Shown one piece after another: positions 25,004 to 32,549 of a stretch of DNA of 64,000 nucleotides. Position 1 is the stretch's first letter. Every line of letters begins with the position of its first letter. The notes beneath the pieces are model-generated. The model searched no databases, had not been told where the DNA came from, and saw only the letters and a list, made by a program, of their open reading frames with translations. This DNA comes from JBEBSD01 sp040394475 (GTDB taxonomy: Bacteria; Bacteroidota; Bacteroidia; Cytophagales; Spirosomataceae), in the NCBI GenBank assembly GCA_040394475.1, contig JBEBSD010000011.1, positions 1 through 64,000 of the forward strand, written 5' to 3'. Both the position numbers and the translations under genes were made by a program.

Positions 25004-26428
25004 TCAATTACTGACAATTAACTTAAAGGCCGACTTGGGACTTTCACAAACCGGACAACAGTATACTCCGGGGAGACTCATAAAGGATGTTCCCGGAGCG
25101 ATGTCGGCTGCGGGGTCCCCGTATTTTTCATCATAAACAGACAGGCAACTGGAACACTGGTATTTACGTTGTGTTTTAGCGTCGGTTTCGAGGGCCGGGC
25201 CGATGGACTCGGGTACCTTCTTCGCCTCCAGCTGATCATAATAGTTATGGCTTAGCTCGATTAATAAAGGCGGCAGTATTTCTTTCGAAACATTTTTGGC
25301 ATAGTAAAAATACTCCGAACTGTTCGGGTTGAAATCACGGGAATACAGGATATTAAAAGCCTCCGGATCGCTCCCCGCCACCTTTTCGATTGCGACGGAG
25401 GTAAAAAGCGCCATATGCCGGGTTTTTACCGAAAAACTCAGTCCATAGGTACTGATATCCTGCTTATCCAGCGCTCTGACCAGGTAGTTTTTGATGGTCA
25501 GCGCTTCTTCGTCCAGCACCGGGAGGTGCCAGTTGAGCTCCAGCGAACTATGCCGCATGTTGATCCCAAATTTTCCCAGCAGTTTTTCCCAGCTCAGCCG
25601 GTCCTTTTCGGAAATCCCTTTGACAATAATCGATTTCCAGGGAGTGAGACTTATTTTGCCGATATTCGTATCCAGGCAAAGCCGGCACAATGCCTTCAGG
25701 AAGCTGATGGTAAACTTGTTGTTCCGCCAATACAATCCCAGCCAGTATTTCCCCCCTACAATCCGGTTGATCCCTTCATAATAAGGAGAAGTCGCTTCCG
25801 GGAAAACCAGTTCATGCTCCGCCTGTTGCGTATTCGGCTTGACCAGGTCGCGTGCCTTTTCGTAAAGCTCCTTGTAGTTCAGCCCCTCGCCGACCGGGTC
25901 CAGCGCTTCCACACAACGCGCTATTTTCGCCAGGTCATACCCATAGATCAGCTCCGGCGCGCACCAGGGCCGGGCATCTATTTCAGAAAAACGAAAGTAG
26001 AGGTACCAGTAATTTTCCTGTGCGGAAGCCACGAAATTGATATTTCCGGTAAACAGCGGAACCAGGCTCTGCACCGGATCCGTGATATTGATTTTCAGCC
26101 GCGGTTTGTAATCAAAAGTATCCAGAATATAATGATAGGTATGAGAAGCCAGCCAGTGAGTGGTCGGCATGACATCCAGGGCCGTATAAGAGGTGACGAT
26201 ATTCTGATACTCTTCTCCGTCGGTATCGTAATGCGTGCTGATGGCCTGAAAGGTATTGGCAAGAGTTGCGAGGTCCTTGTTTTTTAAGGGGAATAACATA
26301 TCCTGCCGGGAACCCAGGTAAATATAACTGGCCCCCAGCTCATTAGCCGTCTGGATTATTTTTAGAAAATCACCCGGAGAAATAATCCCTCCTTTCACAA
26401 AAACCCGTACTAAATCCGCTTTTTCCAT
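25004..26428 (-). CDS. Rubredoxin-tailed protein with nitrite/sulfite-reductase-like fold
   Basis: A 474-residue cytoplasmic protein. The C-terminal 52 residues are a complete rubredoxin: Cys425 and Cys428 (QCSSC), 'GDPAADIAPGTSFMSLP', and Cys458/Cys461 (CPVC). The first 400 residues begin 'LVRVFVKGGIISPGDFLKI' and look like the ferredoxin-like half domains of nitrite/sulfite reductases, yet no C-X5-C/C-X3-C siroheme-4Fe4S motif is present. It probably works as an electron carrier or docking subunit for the nitrate reductase, whose gene ends 10 bases upstream of this one. Direct evidence for the partner is lacking. Confidence 0.72.
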   Translation of the reverse strand: MEKADLVRVFVKGGIISPGDFLKIIQTANELGASYIYLGSRQDMLFPLKNKDLATLANTFQAISTHYDTDGEEYQNIVTSYTALDVMPTTHWLASHTYHYILDTFDYKPRLKINITDPVQSLVPLFTGNINFVASAQENYWYLYFRFSEIDARPWCAPELIYGYDLAKIARCVEALDPVGEGLNYKELYEKARDLVKPNTQQAEHELVFPEATSPYYEGINRIVGGKYWLGLYWRNNKFTISFLKALCRLCLDTNIGKISLTPWKSIIVKGISEKDRLSWEKLLGKFGINMRHSSLELNWHLPVLDEEALTIKNYLVRALDKQDISTYGLSFSVKTRHMALFTSVAIEKVAGSDPEAFNILYSRDFNPNSSEYFYYAKNVSKEILPPLLIELSHNYYDQLEAKKVPESIGPALETDAKTQRKYQCSSCLSVYDEKYGDPAADIAPGTSFMSLPGVYCCPVCESPKSAFKLIVSN

Positions 26429-26438
26429 GTCCGCTTCG

Positions 26439-29400
26439 TCAAATAGCTATGGCTGTCGTATTCAAATGCGCTTCCAACAGCGCTTTTACCTCCGGTTTAC
26501 AACTCCCGCACCCAATTCCGGCACCGGTTTGCTGACATAATTGCCGGAAATCCGTACAACCCGCCTGCAGCGCCCCGGTAATATTCCCTTTTCCGACATT
26601 ACCACAAGAACAAACTATTTCGCCAATTGGCTCATTTTTACCTCCTTTTCCACGCAACAATTCCTGCCGCTTCGCAGAAAGCTCCGTTTTTTCCTCAATC
26701 AGGCTTTTAAATTCTGCGAATTCAGTCTTGTCGCCCATCAGGATAGCCCCTACCAGCCGGTCCTGGTGGATAATACATTTCTTATAATAAAGCTCAGCGG
26801 TGTCGATCAATAAAATTTCTTCATAGCGTTCGCCGTTTGCCGGTATTTCCGGAATCCCCACCGAACACAAATCCAGATTTGCAAATTTCAGGATATTCAT
26901 GGGTACTGTACCGGTATACAAACTCATTAAATCTCCCGCCAGGTACCTCGCCGCGCAATCAGCCTGTGTTTCTGCGGCTGCCGTGATGCCGTTCAGCTTG
27001 CCGTTATGCTCTGCTATCTCACCCATGGCAAAAATATCCGGATCACTGCTTTGCAGGTAATCGTTCACTTTTATGCCCCGCCCGCAAACCAGGCCCGCCG
27101 ATTTGGCCAGTTCCATATTGGGGCGCGTCCCTACGGCGTATACAACGGCGTTGCAGACGAGTGTCTTTCCACTTTTCAGATGAACTTTCAGTTCTTTATC
27201 CTGCTCCCCTTTCTGCAGCAAGTGCACCTGGTTATTGGTAAAAAGCTGGATCCCCATCTCTTCAATCTTTTCCCGGAGTAAAGAACTTGCCAGGGGGTCC
27301 AGTTGTCGTTCCATCAGCCGGGAGCTCAGCTGAATAATGCTGACCGTCACATTGATCTCCCTTAAGGCCGCCGCCAGCTCAAGCCCCAGCAGCCCGCCGC
27401 CTATGATGACCACACTTCCGTGATAATTCAGATACTTTTTCAGTTCATCTGCATTATGACGATTTCTCATCGTAAAAACCCCGGGCAAATGCATCGGGGC
27501 ATCCGCCGGTTCGTGCGCCCGGCTGCCCGTAGCCAGGATCAGCGTATCGTACGGGTGCACTTTCCCGAATTGGTCAGTCACCGTTTTATGCTCCCGGTCA
27601 ATGCGTTCAATGCTGTTTTCCACGTACAGGGTAAAATTCAGCCGGGTCATTTCCCCGGTGTTTTTGAATTTCAGAAGGTCTTCCCAGGAGCGGTGGTAAT
27701 TGATGTAATCGGGCAACAGCACCCGGTTGTAAAACGGGTGTTTCTCCTTGGAAAACACATGAATATCATCTTCTGTGTTTAATTCCCGGTATGTATGGAT
27801 GAACCGGTATGCCGCTGCCCCGGCGCCTGCTACGATGATCTTCTGCTTTCCGGATTTGTACCGCTTCACTTCTACCACGGAATACTTGTAATCCGGCTGT
27901 TTCGACACCGGGTCAATCGCATTCCCGGTCAGATTATTGGCCCTGGCGAAATCCTGCTGAATGATTTTGCCCCAATGCATCGGCATAAAGACTACGCCTT
28001 TTTTGATCCGGTCGGTGAGCTGTACCTGCACCCGCGCTTCTCCTCTTTTGCCGGTGATGACGACGGTTTCGCCTTCCCTGATCTGCCGATCGGCGGCATC
28101 GTCGGGGTGCATCTCCAGGTAGGGATTCGGGATGTGCTTGTTGAGCTTGCTGACCTTTCCGGTACGGGTCATCGTATGCCACTGATCCCGGATACGGCCG
28201 GTGGTCAGAATCAGCGGAAAATCGCTGTTCCGCTGCTCGGTTTCATTCTGCGGACCTGTTGTCCTGATCTGCGCGCGTCCGTTAGGCGTATAAAACTTTT
28301 TGTCGGTGAAAAGCCGCTTGGTTTCCTGACGGGCTGCTGCCGTAAACGGCCATTGTACCGAACCCTGGTTTTGCAGATACGAATAGGACAAACCGGAAAT
28401 ATCGATATGCGTACCTTTGGTCAACCGGCAATGTTCGGCAAATACTGCTCCCATATCCTGAAAATCAAACCCGTGAAAATTCATTTTCCGGGCAAACCTC
28501 AGCAGGATTTCCGCATCCGGAAGCGCCTCTCCGGGGGCGTCGGTAAATTTACTCAGGTAGCTGATGCGCCGTTCGGAATTGGTCATCGTCCCTTCCTTTT
28601 CGCCCCATCCCGCGGCCGGCAGCACCAAATCAGCATACGGGAGGGTGGCCACTTTACCCGAAATGTCCTGCACCACCACAAAACGTGCCTTTTTCAGGGC
28701 GTTCTCCACTTTCCTGGCATCCGGCATGCTCACCACCGGGTTGGTACAAATAATCCAGATCGCCTTGATGGTTCCGTCCTCCAGGCCATCGAATAACTGG
28801 GTAGCCGTTTTCCCCGGTTGTTCGGGAAGGGACGGGACGCCCCAGAACCGCGCTACTTCTTCCCGGTGCGCCGGATTACTCAGGTTGCGGTGGGCCGACA
28901 ACAGGGTCGCCATCCCCCCTACTTCCCGCCCGCCCATCGCATTGGGCTGCCCGGTAAGGGAGAACGGACCGGCCCCGGGTTTCCCGATCTGGCCGGTAAT
29001 CAGGTTGAGCGCTATCAGCGCAGTATTTTTATTGACTCCGTCGGCACTCTGGTTCAGGCCCATCGCCCAAAAGGTAAGAAAGCCGCCGGCATTGCCGATA
29101 TAGGAGGCCGCCTGCTCAATAGCCCTGGCGGGCACTCCGCAAATAGCTGCTGCTTCTGCCAGCGAAACGGCCATCACCTGCTCCCGATAGGCCTCGAATC
29201 CATCCGTATGATTGTCAATAAAGGCAAGATCGATATCCCCCTGCTCAATCAAACATCTCCCAATGGCATGGTACAACACCACATCCGTGCCGGGATTCAA
29301 TTGCAGATGAACATCGGCCAGGGAGCAGCTCTGCGTCACACGGGGGTCGGCCACGATGATTTTCACATGAGGATTTTCTTCCTTATGCTTTTCAATTCTC

Positions 29401-29966
29401 CGCCAGACGATCGGGTGGCACCAGGCCGGATTGGCGCCGGCGATAAACATACAATCTGAAAGTTCAATGTCTTCGTAGGTAGTGGGCACGCAATCTTCAC
29501 CCAGCGTCTGCACATATCCCATCACAGCCGAACTCATGCACAACCGGGAGTTGGTATCGATATTGTTGGTTTGCAGGAAACCTTTGGTCAGTTTGTTAAG
29601 CAGGTAATATTCCTCCGTAAGACACTGTCCTGAGACATAAAAAGCCACCGCATCCGGACCATACCTGTCAATGATCGATTTGAACACCGCACTCGCCCGG
29701 TTAAGGGCCGTATCCCAGTCAACCCGTTCCAGCGGATGGGCTTTCCCTCCTCTCATCTGCGGGTACAGCAGCCGGTCCGATTGGTCTTCCACGACGTAAT
29801 GGAGGTTCATCCCTTTCGAGCAAAGCATCCCTTTGTTCACCGGATAGTCCGGATTCCCTTCCACCCGAAGCTTTCCCTTTGCATCTTTGTCGACCAGGAT
29901 GCCGCATCCCACTCCGCAATAGGAGCAGGTACTCTTTTGTTTTTCCGTTTTATTTAGTGACGCCAT
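26439..29966 (-). CDS. Assimilatory nitrate reductase fused to FAD/BFD reductase module
   Basis: An 1175-residue fusion. The N-terminal molybdopterin part has a 4Fe-4S motif (Cys14, 17, 21, 49), a molybdopterin oxidoreductase core and a molydopterin dinucleotide-binding domain starting near 588 ('FPLILTTGRIRDQWH'). From about 705 a pyridine-nucleotide-disulfide reductase domain follows (VAGAGAAAY for FAD; VVIIGGGLLGLELA near 855 for NAD(P)H). The last 60 residues are a BFD-type [2Fe-2S] domain (CSC ... CGSC). In classical systems the catalytic and electron-transfer parts are separate proteins. It reduces nitrate to nitrite in the cytoplasm. The transporter gene lies eight bases upstream. Confidence 0.93.
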   Translation of the reverse strand: MASLNKTEKQKSTCSYCGVGCGILVDKDAKGKLRVEGNPDYPVNKGMLCSKGMNLHYVVEDQSDRLLYPQMRGGKAHPLERVDWDTALNRASAVFKSIIDRYGPDAVAFYVSGQCLTEEYYLLNKLTKGFLQTNNIDTNSRLCMSSAVMGYVQTLGEDCVPTTYEDIELSDCMFIAGANPAWCHPIVWRRIEKHKEENPHVKIIVADPRVTQSCSLADVHLQLNPGTDVVLYHAIGRCLIEQGDIDLAFIDNHTDGFEAYREQVMAVSLAEAAAICGVPARAIEQAASYIGNAGGFLTFWAMGLNQSADGVNKNTALIALNLITGQIGKPGAGPFSLTGQPNAMGGREVGGMATLLSAHRNLSNPAHREEVARFWGVPSLPEQPGKTATQLFDGLEDGTIKAIWIICTNPVVSMPDARKVENALKKARFVVVQDISGKVATLPYADLVLPAAGWGEKEGTMTNSERRISYLSKFTDAPGEALPDAEILLRFARKMNFHGFDFQDMGAVFAEHCRLTKGTHIDISGLSYSYLQNQGSVQWPFTAAARQETKRLFTDKKFYTPNGRAQIRTTGPQNETEQRNSDFPLILTTGRIRDQWHTMTRTGKVSKLNKHIPNPYLEMHPDDAADRQIREGETVVITGKRGEARVQVQLTDRIKKGVVFMPMHWGKIIQQDFARANNLTGNAIDPVSKQPDYKYSVVEVKRYKSGKQKIIVAGAGAAAYRFIHTYRELNTEDDIHVFSKEKHPFYNRVLLPDYINYHRSWEDLLKFKNTGEMTRLNFTLYVENSIERIDREHKTVTDQFGKVHPYDTLILATGSRAHEPADAPMHLPGVFTMRNRHNADELKKYLNYHGSVVIIGGGLLGLELAAALREINVTVSIIQLSSRLMERQLDPLASSLLREKIEEMGIQLFTNNQVHLLQKGEQDKELKVHLKSGKTLVCNAVVYAVGTRPNMELAKSAGLVCGRGIKVNDYLQSSDPDIFAMGEIAEHNGKLNGITAAAETQADCAARYLAGDLMSLYTGTVPMNILKFANLDLCSVGIPEIPANGERYEEILLIDTAELYYKKCIIHQDRLVGAILMGDKTEFAEFKSLIEEKTELSAKRQELLRGKGGKNEPIGEIVCSCGNVGKGNITGALQAGCTDFRQLCQQTGAGIGCGSCKPEVKALLEAHLNTTAIAI

Positions 29967-29974
29967 GGCTTGGA

Positions 29975-31327
29975 TTAACTGTTGATCAGTTCAGGCTGTA
30001 GCTGCCCGGTATTTAAGGAAGCCTGCAATTCCAGTTTAGCCGCGGTTTCATCTGCCGCGGAGAAGCGGATCACCAATGCCGATACACTGATAATAACGAC
30101 AGCGACACCTAAGCTGAAAAGTGCTTCCATGTAGGAGAACCTGTCGGTTTTGAATAGAAATCCGGCAAACACCGCCCCCGCATTCCCCCCGGCGCCCACA
30201 ATACCGGAGACTACTCCGATAGCCCTTTTATTAATAAAAGGAACCACGGCATAGGTAGCGCCCGCTGACATCTGTACAAATATTCCGAATACGATCATGG
30301 AAAATACCGCAAGCGGCAAAAGGGTCATCTGAGAAAAGACCATCAGCGACACGCCTTCCGCCAGTGTAACCGCGCCCAGCAGTATGGCGCGGCCTTTCAG
30401 CCCCCATAAGTGGCCGGTTTTATCGCTGAGATAGCCTCCCAGCGTCCGAGCGAACAGGCTCATTACCCCGAACAATCCTGCAATGACCCCGGCCGTTCCG
30501 ACAGACATTCCAAACTGATCGTGGTAATAAATAGCGGCAACATTATGAATCGTCAGTTCGATCCCGAAACAAGCCCCGTAAATAAAAAACAGGGCCCATA
30601 CCCTTTTGTCCTTAAGGGCCGTCCGGAAAGCATTTTTTCCGTCCGGGTTTTTCCGGCTCAAGGAATCGGGAGTGGTTTTACGAAGGGCCGCGATATTCCC
30701 CCCGGGAAAATCGGTGGTCCAACGATAATAGGCAATCCCGCTGAGGATCATGGCAATTCCCGGTACGACCATGGCATACCGCCAGGATTCGGAAGGCAAA
30801 AAGCCCAACGATACAAATAGCGCAAACAGCAGCGGCATCACCATCTGCGTGACTCCCCCTCCGAGGTTACCCCAGCCCGCGGTGGTGGCATTGGCCGTTC
30901 CCACTACGTTCGGGGCAAACATGATGGAAGTATGGTATTGCGTCACCACGAACGCGGCGCCGATAAACCCGATCGCCAGCCGGAATATCAGGAAGGTTTC
31001 GTAGCTGTTGCTCATCCCGATCAAAATAACCGGGATTGCCCCGACAATAAGCAAATACGTGTAGGTTAACCGGGGACCGATCCGGTCTACGAGCCATCCG
31101 ATAAACAATCGGGAAAAAATGGTCATACTCACCGAGGCAATCATGATCGTACCGATCTGCGATTTGGTCAGCTGAAACTCATCCCGTATAACCGGCATAA
31201 GGGGCGCTATTCCGAACCAGCCAAAGAAACAGCAAAAAAAGGCCAGCCACGACCAATGGAACGCCCTCATCTGAGGGGATTTAAAATCCAGTAATTGAAT
31301 AGAGGTTGCTTTCTTCGAGGTTTCCAT
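29975..31327 (-). CDS. narK: NarK-type nitrate/nitrite transporter (MFS)
   Basis: A 450-residue, 12-helix major facilitator protein of the nitrate/nitrite porter family. Family marks seen are 'GWFGIAPLMPVIRDEF' after helix 1, the first nitrate signature-like 'TAGWGNLGGGVTQMVMP' (about 147-165) and the second glycine-rich stretch 'VSGIVGAGGNAGAVFAGFLF' (about 371-390). It imports nitrate for the reductase encoded eight bases downstream. No promoter box is seen in the repeat-filled 263 bases before it, so it may be read from the siroheme methyltransferase promoter. Confidence 0.95.
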   Translation of the reverse strand: METSKKATSIQLLDFKSPQMRAFHWSWLAFFCCFFGWFGIAPLMPVIRDEFQLTKSQIGTIMIASVSMTIFSRLFIGWLVDRIGPRLTYTYLLIVGAIPVILIGMSNSYETFLIFRLAIGFIGAAFVVTQYHTSIMFAPNVVGTANATTAGWGNLGGGVTQMVMPLLFALFVSLGFLPSESWRYAMVVPGIAMILSGIAYYRWTTDFPGGNIAALRKTTPDSLSRKNPDGKNAFRTALKDKRVWALFFIYGACFGIELTIHNVAAIYYHDQFGMSVGTAGVIAGLFGVMSLFARTLGGYLSDKTGHLWGLKGRAILLGAVTLAEGVSLMVFSQMTLLPLAVFSMIVFGIFVQMSAGATYAVVPFINKRAIGVVSGIVGAGGNAGAVFAGFLFKTDRFSYMEALFSLGVAVVIISVSALVIRFSAADETAAKLELQASLNTGQLQPELINS

Positions 31328-31344
31328 AGGTATACTTAAAATGA

Positions 31345-31411
31345 ATAGGTGATAGGTTTTAGGTATTAGGTGTTAGGTATTAGGTGTTAGGTGATAGGTG
31401 ATAGGTGATAG
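31345..31411. repeat. Heptanucleotide repeat (TTAGGTG/ATAGGTG)
   Basis: Nine or more 7-base units of TTAGGTG, TTAGGTA and ATAGGTG, directly before the transporter gene's start. Same unit family as 5727-5836 and 54124-54178. Confidence 0.88.
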
Positions 31412-31421
31412 GTTTGTGTCC

Positions 31422-31444
31422 ATGGTCTGTGTCCCACAGACCAT
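31422..31444. repeat. REP-like palindrome, second copy
   Basis: ATGGTCTGTG, loop TCC, CACAGACCAT: the same stem and AT flanks as at 10259. It sits between the siroheme methyltransferase and transporter genes, both on the minus strand. Confidence 0.8.
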
Positions 31445-31511
31445 TTTGTCACCAGCCCGGACCACCCGGACCACCAGCACGGAAGTGACGGGAGTTGGGG
31501 CGGGGGCGGGA

Positions 31512-31559
31512 GTGGTCTGTGTCTCCACAGACCACGGCAGACCACGGCAGACCACGGCG
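31512..31559. repeat. REP-like palindrome, third copy, with 10-bp tandem repeat
   Basis: GGTCTGTG-TCTC-CACAGACC (31514-31533) whose right arm runs into three tandem copies of CAGACCACGG (31528-31557). The tandem copies look like amplification of the palindrome's arm. Confidence 0.78.
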
Positions 31560-31590
31560 ATCCAGGGCCATTCCCGGCAACCCGCTTTCG

Positions 31591-32388
31591 TCAGGAACCG
31601 GAGGATGGCCCGGCAATTGCTGTGCAAGCACAGCCGACGAAGGCTACATCCTCGCTCAGGCACGCATGCCGCTTTTCGGCAACGACACCGCCGATAACAA
31701 TGATTGCGGGCGTTCCGATCTGCGCCGCTTCCTGCAGGTCCAATATGGTCTCCAGCACCCCTGTAACCGATCGTTCCTCCGGTTTACTCCCATTCTGGAT
31801 AATCGATACAGGTTCGGCCATTCCCCTGTATTGCTGAAACAAGGCAACAATCGCCGGGAGCTTTTTCATGCCCATTAAAATCACCACAGTGGCCGAGGAC
31901 CGGGCCGCCATATACACGTCACGGGAAAGGGAACTATCGCTCAAAACACCGGTCATTACCCAGAAGCTCTCGTTAATACCTCTTTTTGTCAGCGGAATCC
32001 CGTTCAGGCCCGGTACTGCCAGCGCACTGCTGATTCCGGGTATATAGGCAGTAGGGATACCGAAGGAAGCAGCGTGTTCCAGTTCCTCGCCCCCGCGTCC
32101 GAATACATACGGATCTCCTCCTTTCAGCCGAACCACATGCCCGTACAGAAAGGCATAATGGATAATCTTGTCATTGATCTCCTCCTGTGTCTGATAGTGC
32201 TTACCGGCCCTTTTGCCAACAAATAGTTTCAGGGCCGTCTCCGGTGCATAGTCCAGGAGGGCCTCGTTGGCCAGCGCATCGTACAAGACCACATCTGCGG
32301 TTTGCAGCGCTTTAACGGCCTTTAAAGTAATCAGATCAGGATCTCCGGGTCCGGCTCCGACAAGTGAAAGTCTGGGTAGTGGTTGCAT
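31591..32388 (-). CDS. cobA: Uroporphyrinogen-III C-methyltransferase (SUMT)
   Basis: A 265-residue SAM-dependent methyltransferase that makes precorrin-2, the first step to siroheme, the cofactor of the NirB protein encoded divergently. Family motifs: 'LVGAGPGDPDLITLKA' (about 9-24), 'VVRLKGGDPYVFGRGGEE' (about 85-102) and 'YIPGISSALAVPGLNGIPL' (about 115-133). It lacks the CysG-type dehydrogenase/ferrochelatase half, so those steps must be encoded elsewhere. It is probably the first gene of the minus-strand nitrate operon. The C-terminal tail past the core runs into repeat DNA. Confidence 0.95.
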   Translation of the reverse strand: MQPLPRLSLVGAGPGDPDLITLKAVKALQTADVVLYDALANEALLDYAPETALKLFVGKRAGKHYQTQEEINDKIIHYAFLYGHVVRLKGGDPYVFGRGGEELEHAASFGIPTAYIPGISSALAVPGLNGIPLTKRGINESFWVMTGVLSDSSLSRDVYMAARSSATVVILMGMKKLPAIVALFQQYRGMAEPVSIIQNGSKPEERSVTGVLETILDLQEAAQIGTPAIIVIGGVVAEKRHACLSEDVAFVGCACTAIAGPSSGS

Positions 32389-32418
32389 ACTTTCTAGGTT
32401 TTACGTAATTCGAATGAA

Positions 32419-32426
32419 CAAAACTA
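32419..32426 (-). promoter_or_regulatory. Candidate -7 box (TAGTTTTG) for minus-strand nitrate operon
   Basis: On the minus strand TAGTTTTG fits TANNTTTG and ends 30 bases before the methyltransferase ATG. The palindromic ACGT sites at 32433-32453 lie directly upstream, over the -33 region. Confidence 0.5.
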
Positions 32427-32432
32427 AGTAAT

Positions 32433-32453
32433 TTTTTACGTAAAAATACGTAT
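32433..32453. promoter_or_regulatory. Palindromic candidate operator between divergent nitrate operons
   Basis: TTTTTACGTAAAAA (32433-32446) is a perfect palindrome overlapping a second one, ATACGTAT (32446-32453). A further TTACGTAA lies at 32401-32408. The 15-mer at 32436-32450 recurs exactly, in reverse complement, at 35663-35677 before the sensor kinase gene. Location between cobA and nirB suggests a regulator site, possibly for the NarL-like protein encoded at 37541. Confidence 0.55.
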
Positions 32454-32549
32454 TATTTAAAATTAATTTTCTAATTTAGCCTCCGTATTTCAGAGACAAC
32501 TCCGATATACTACGTAGAAATCATTGACAATCATCAAAAAATCAGTGCT

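Noticed and set aside
25415..26287. Plus-strand open frame of about 290 codons
   Set aside because: It is antisense to the rubredoxin-tailed protein gene and has no recognisable family.
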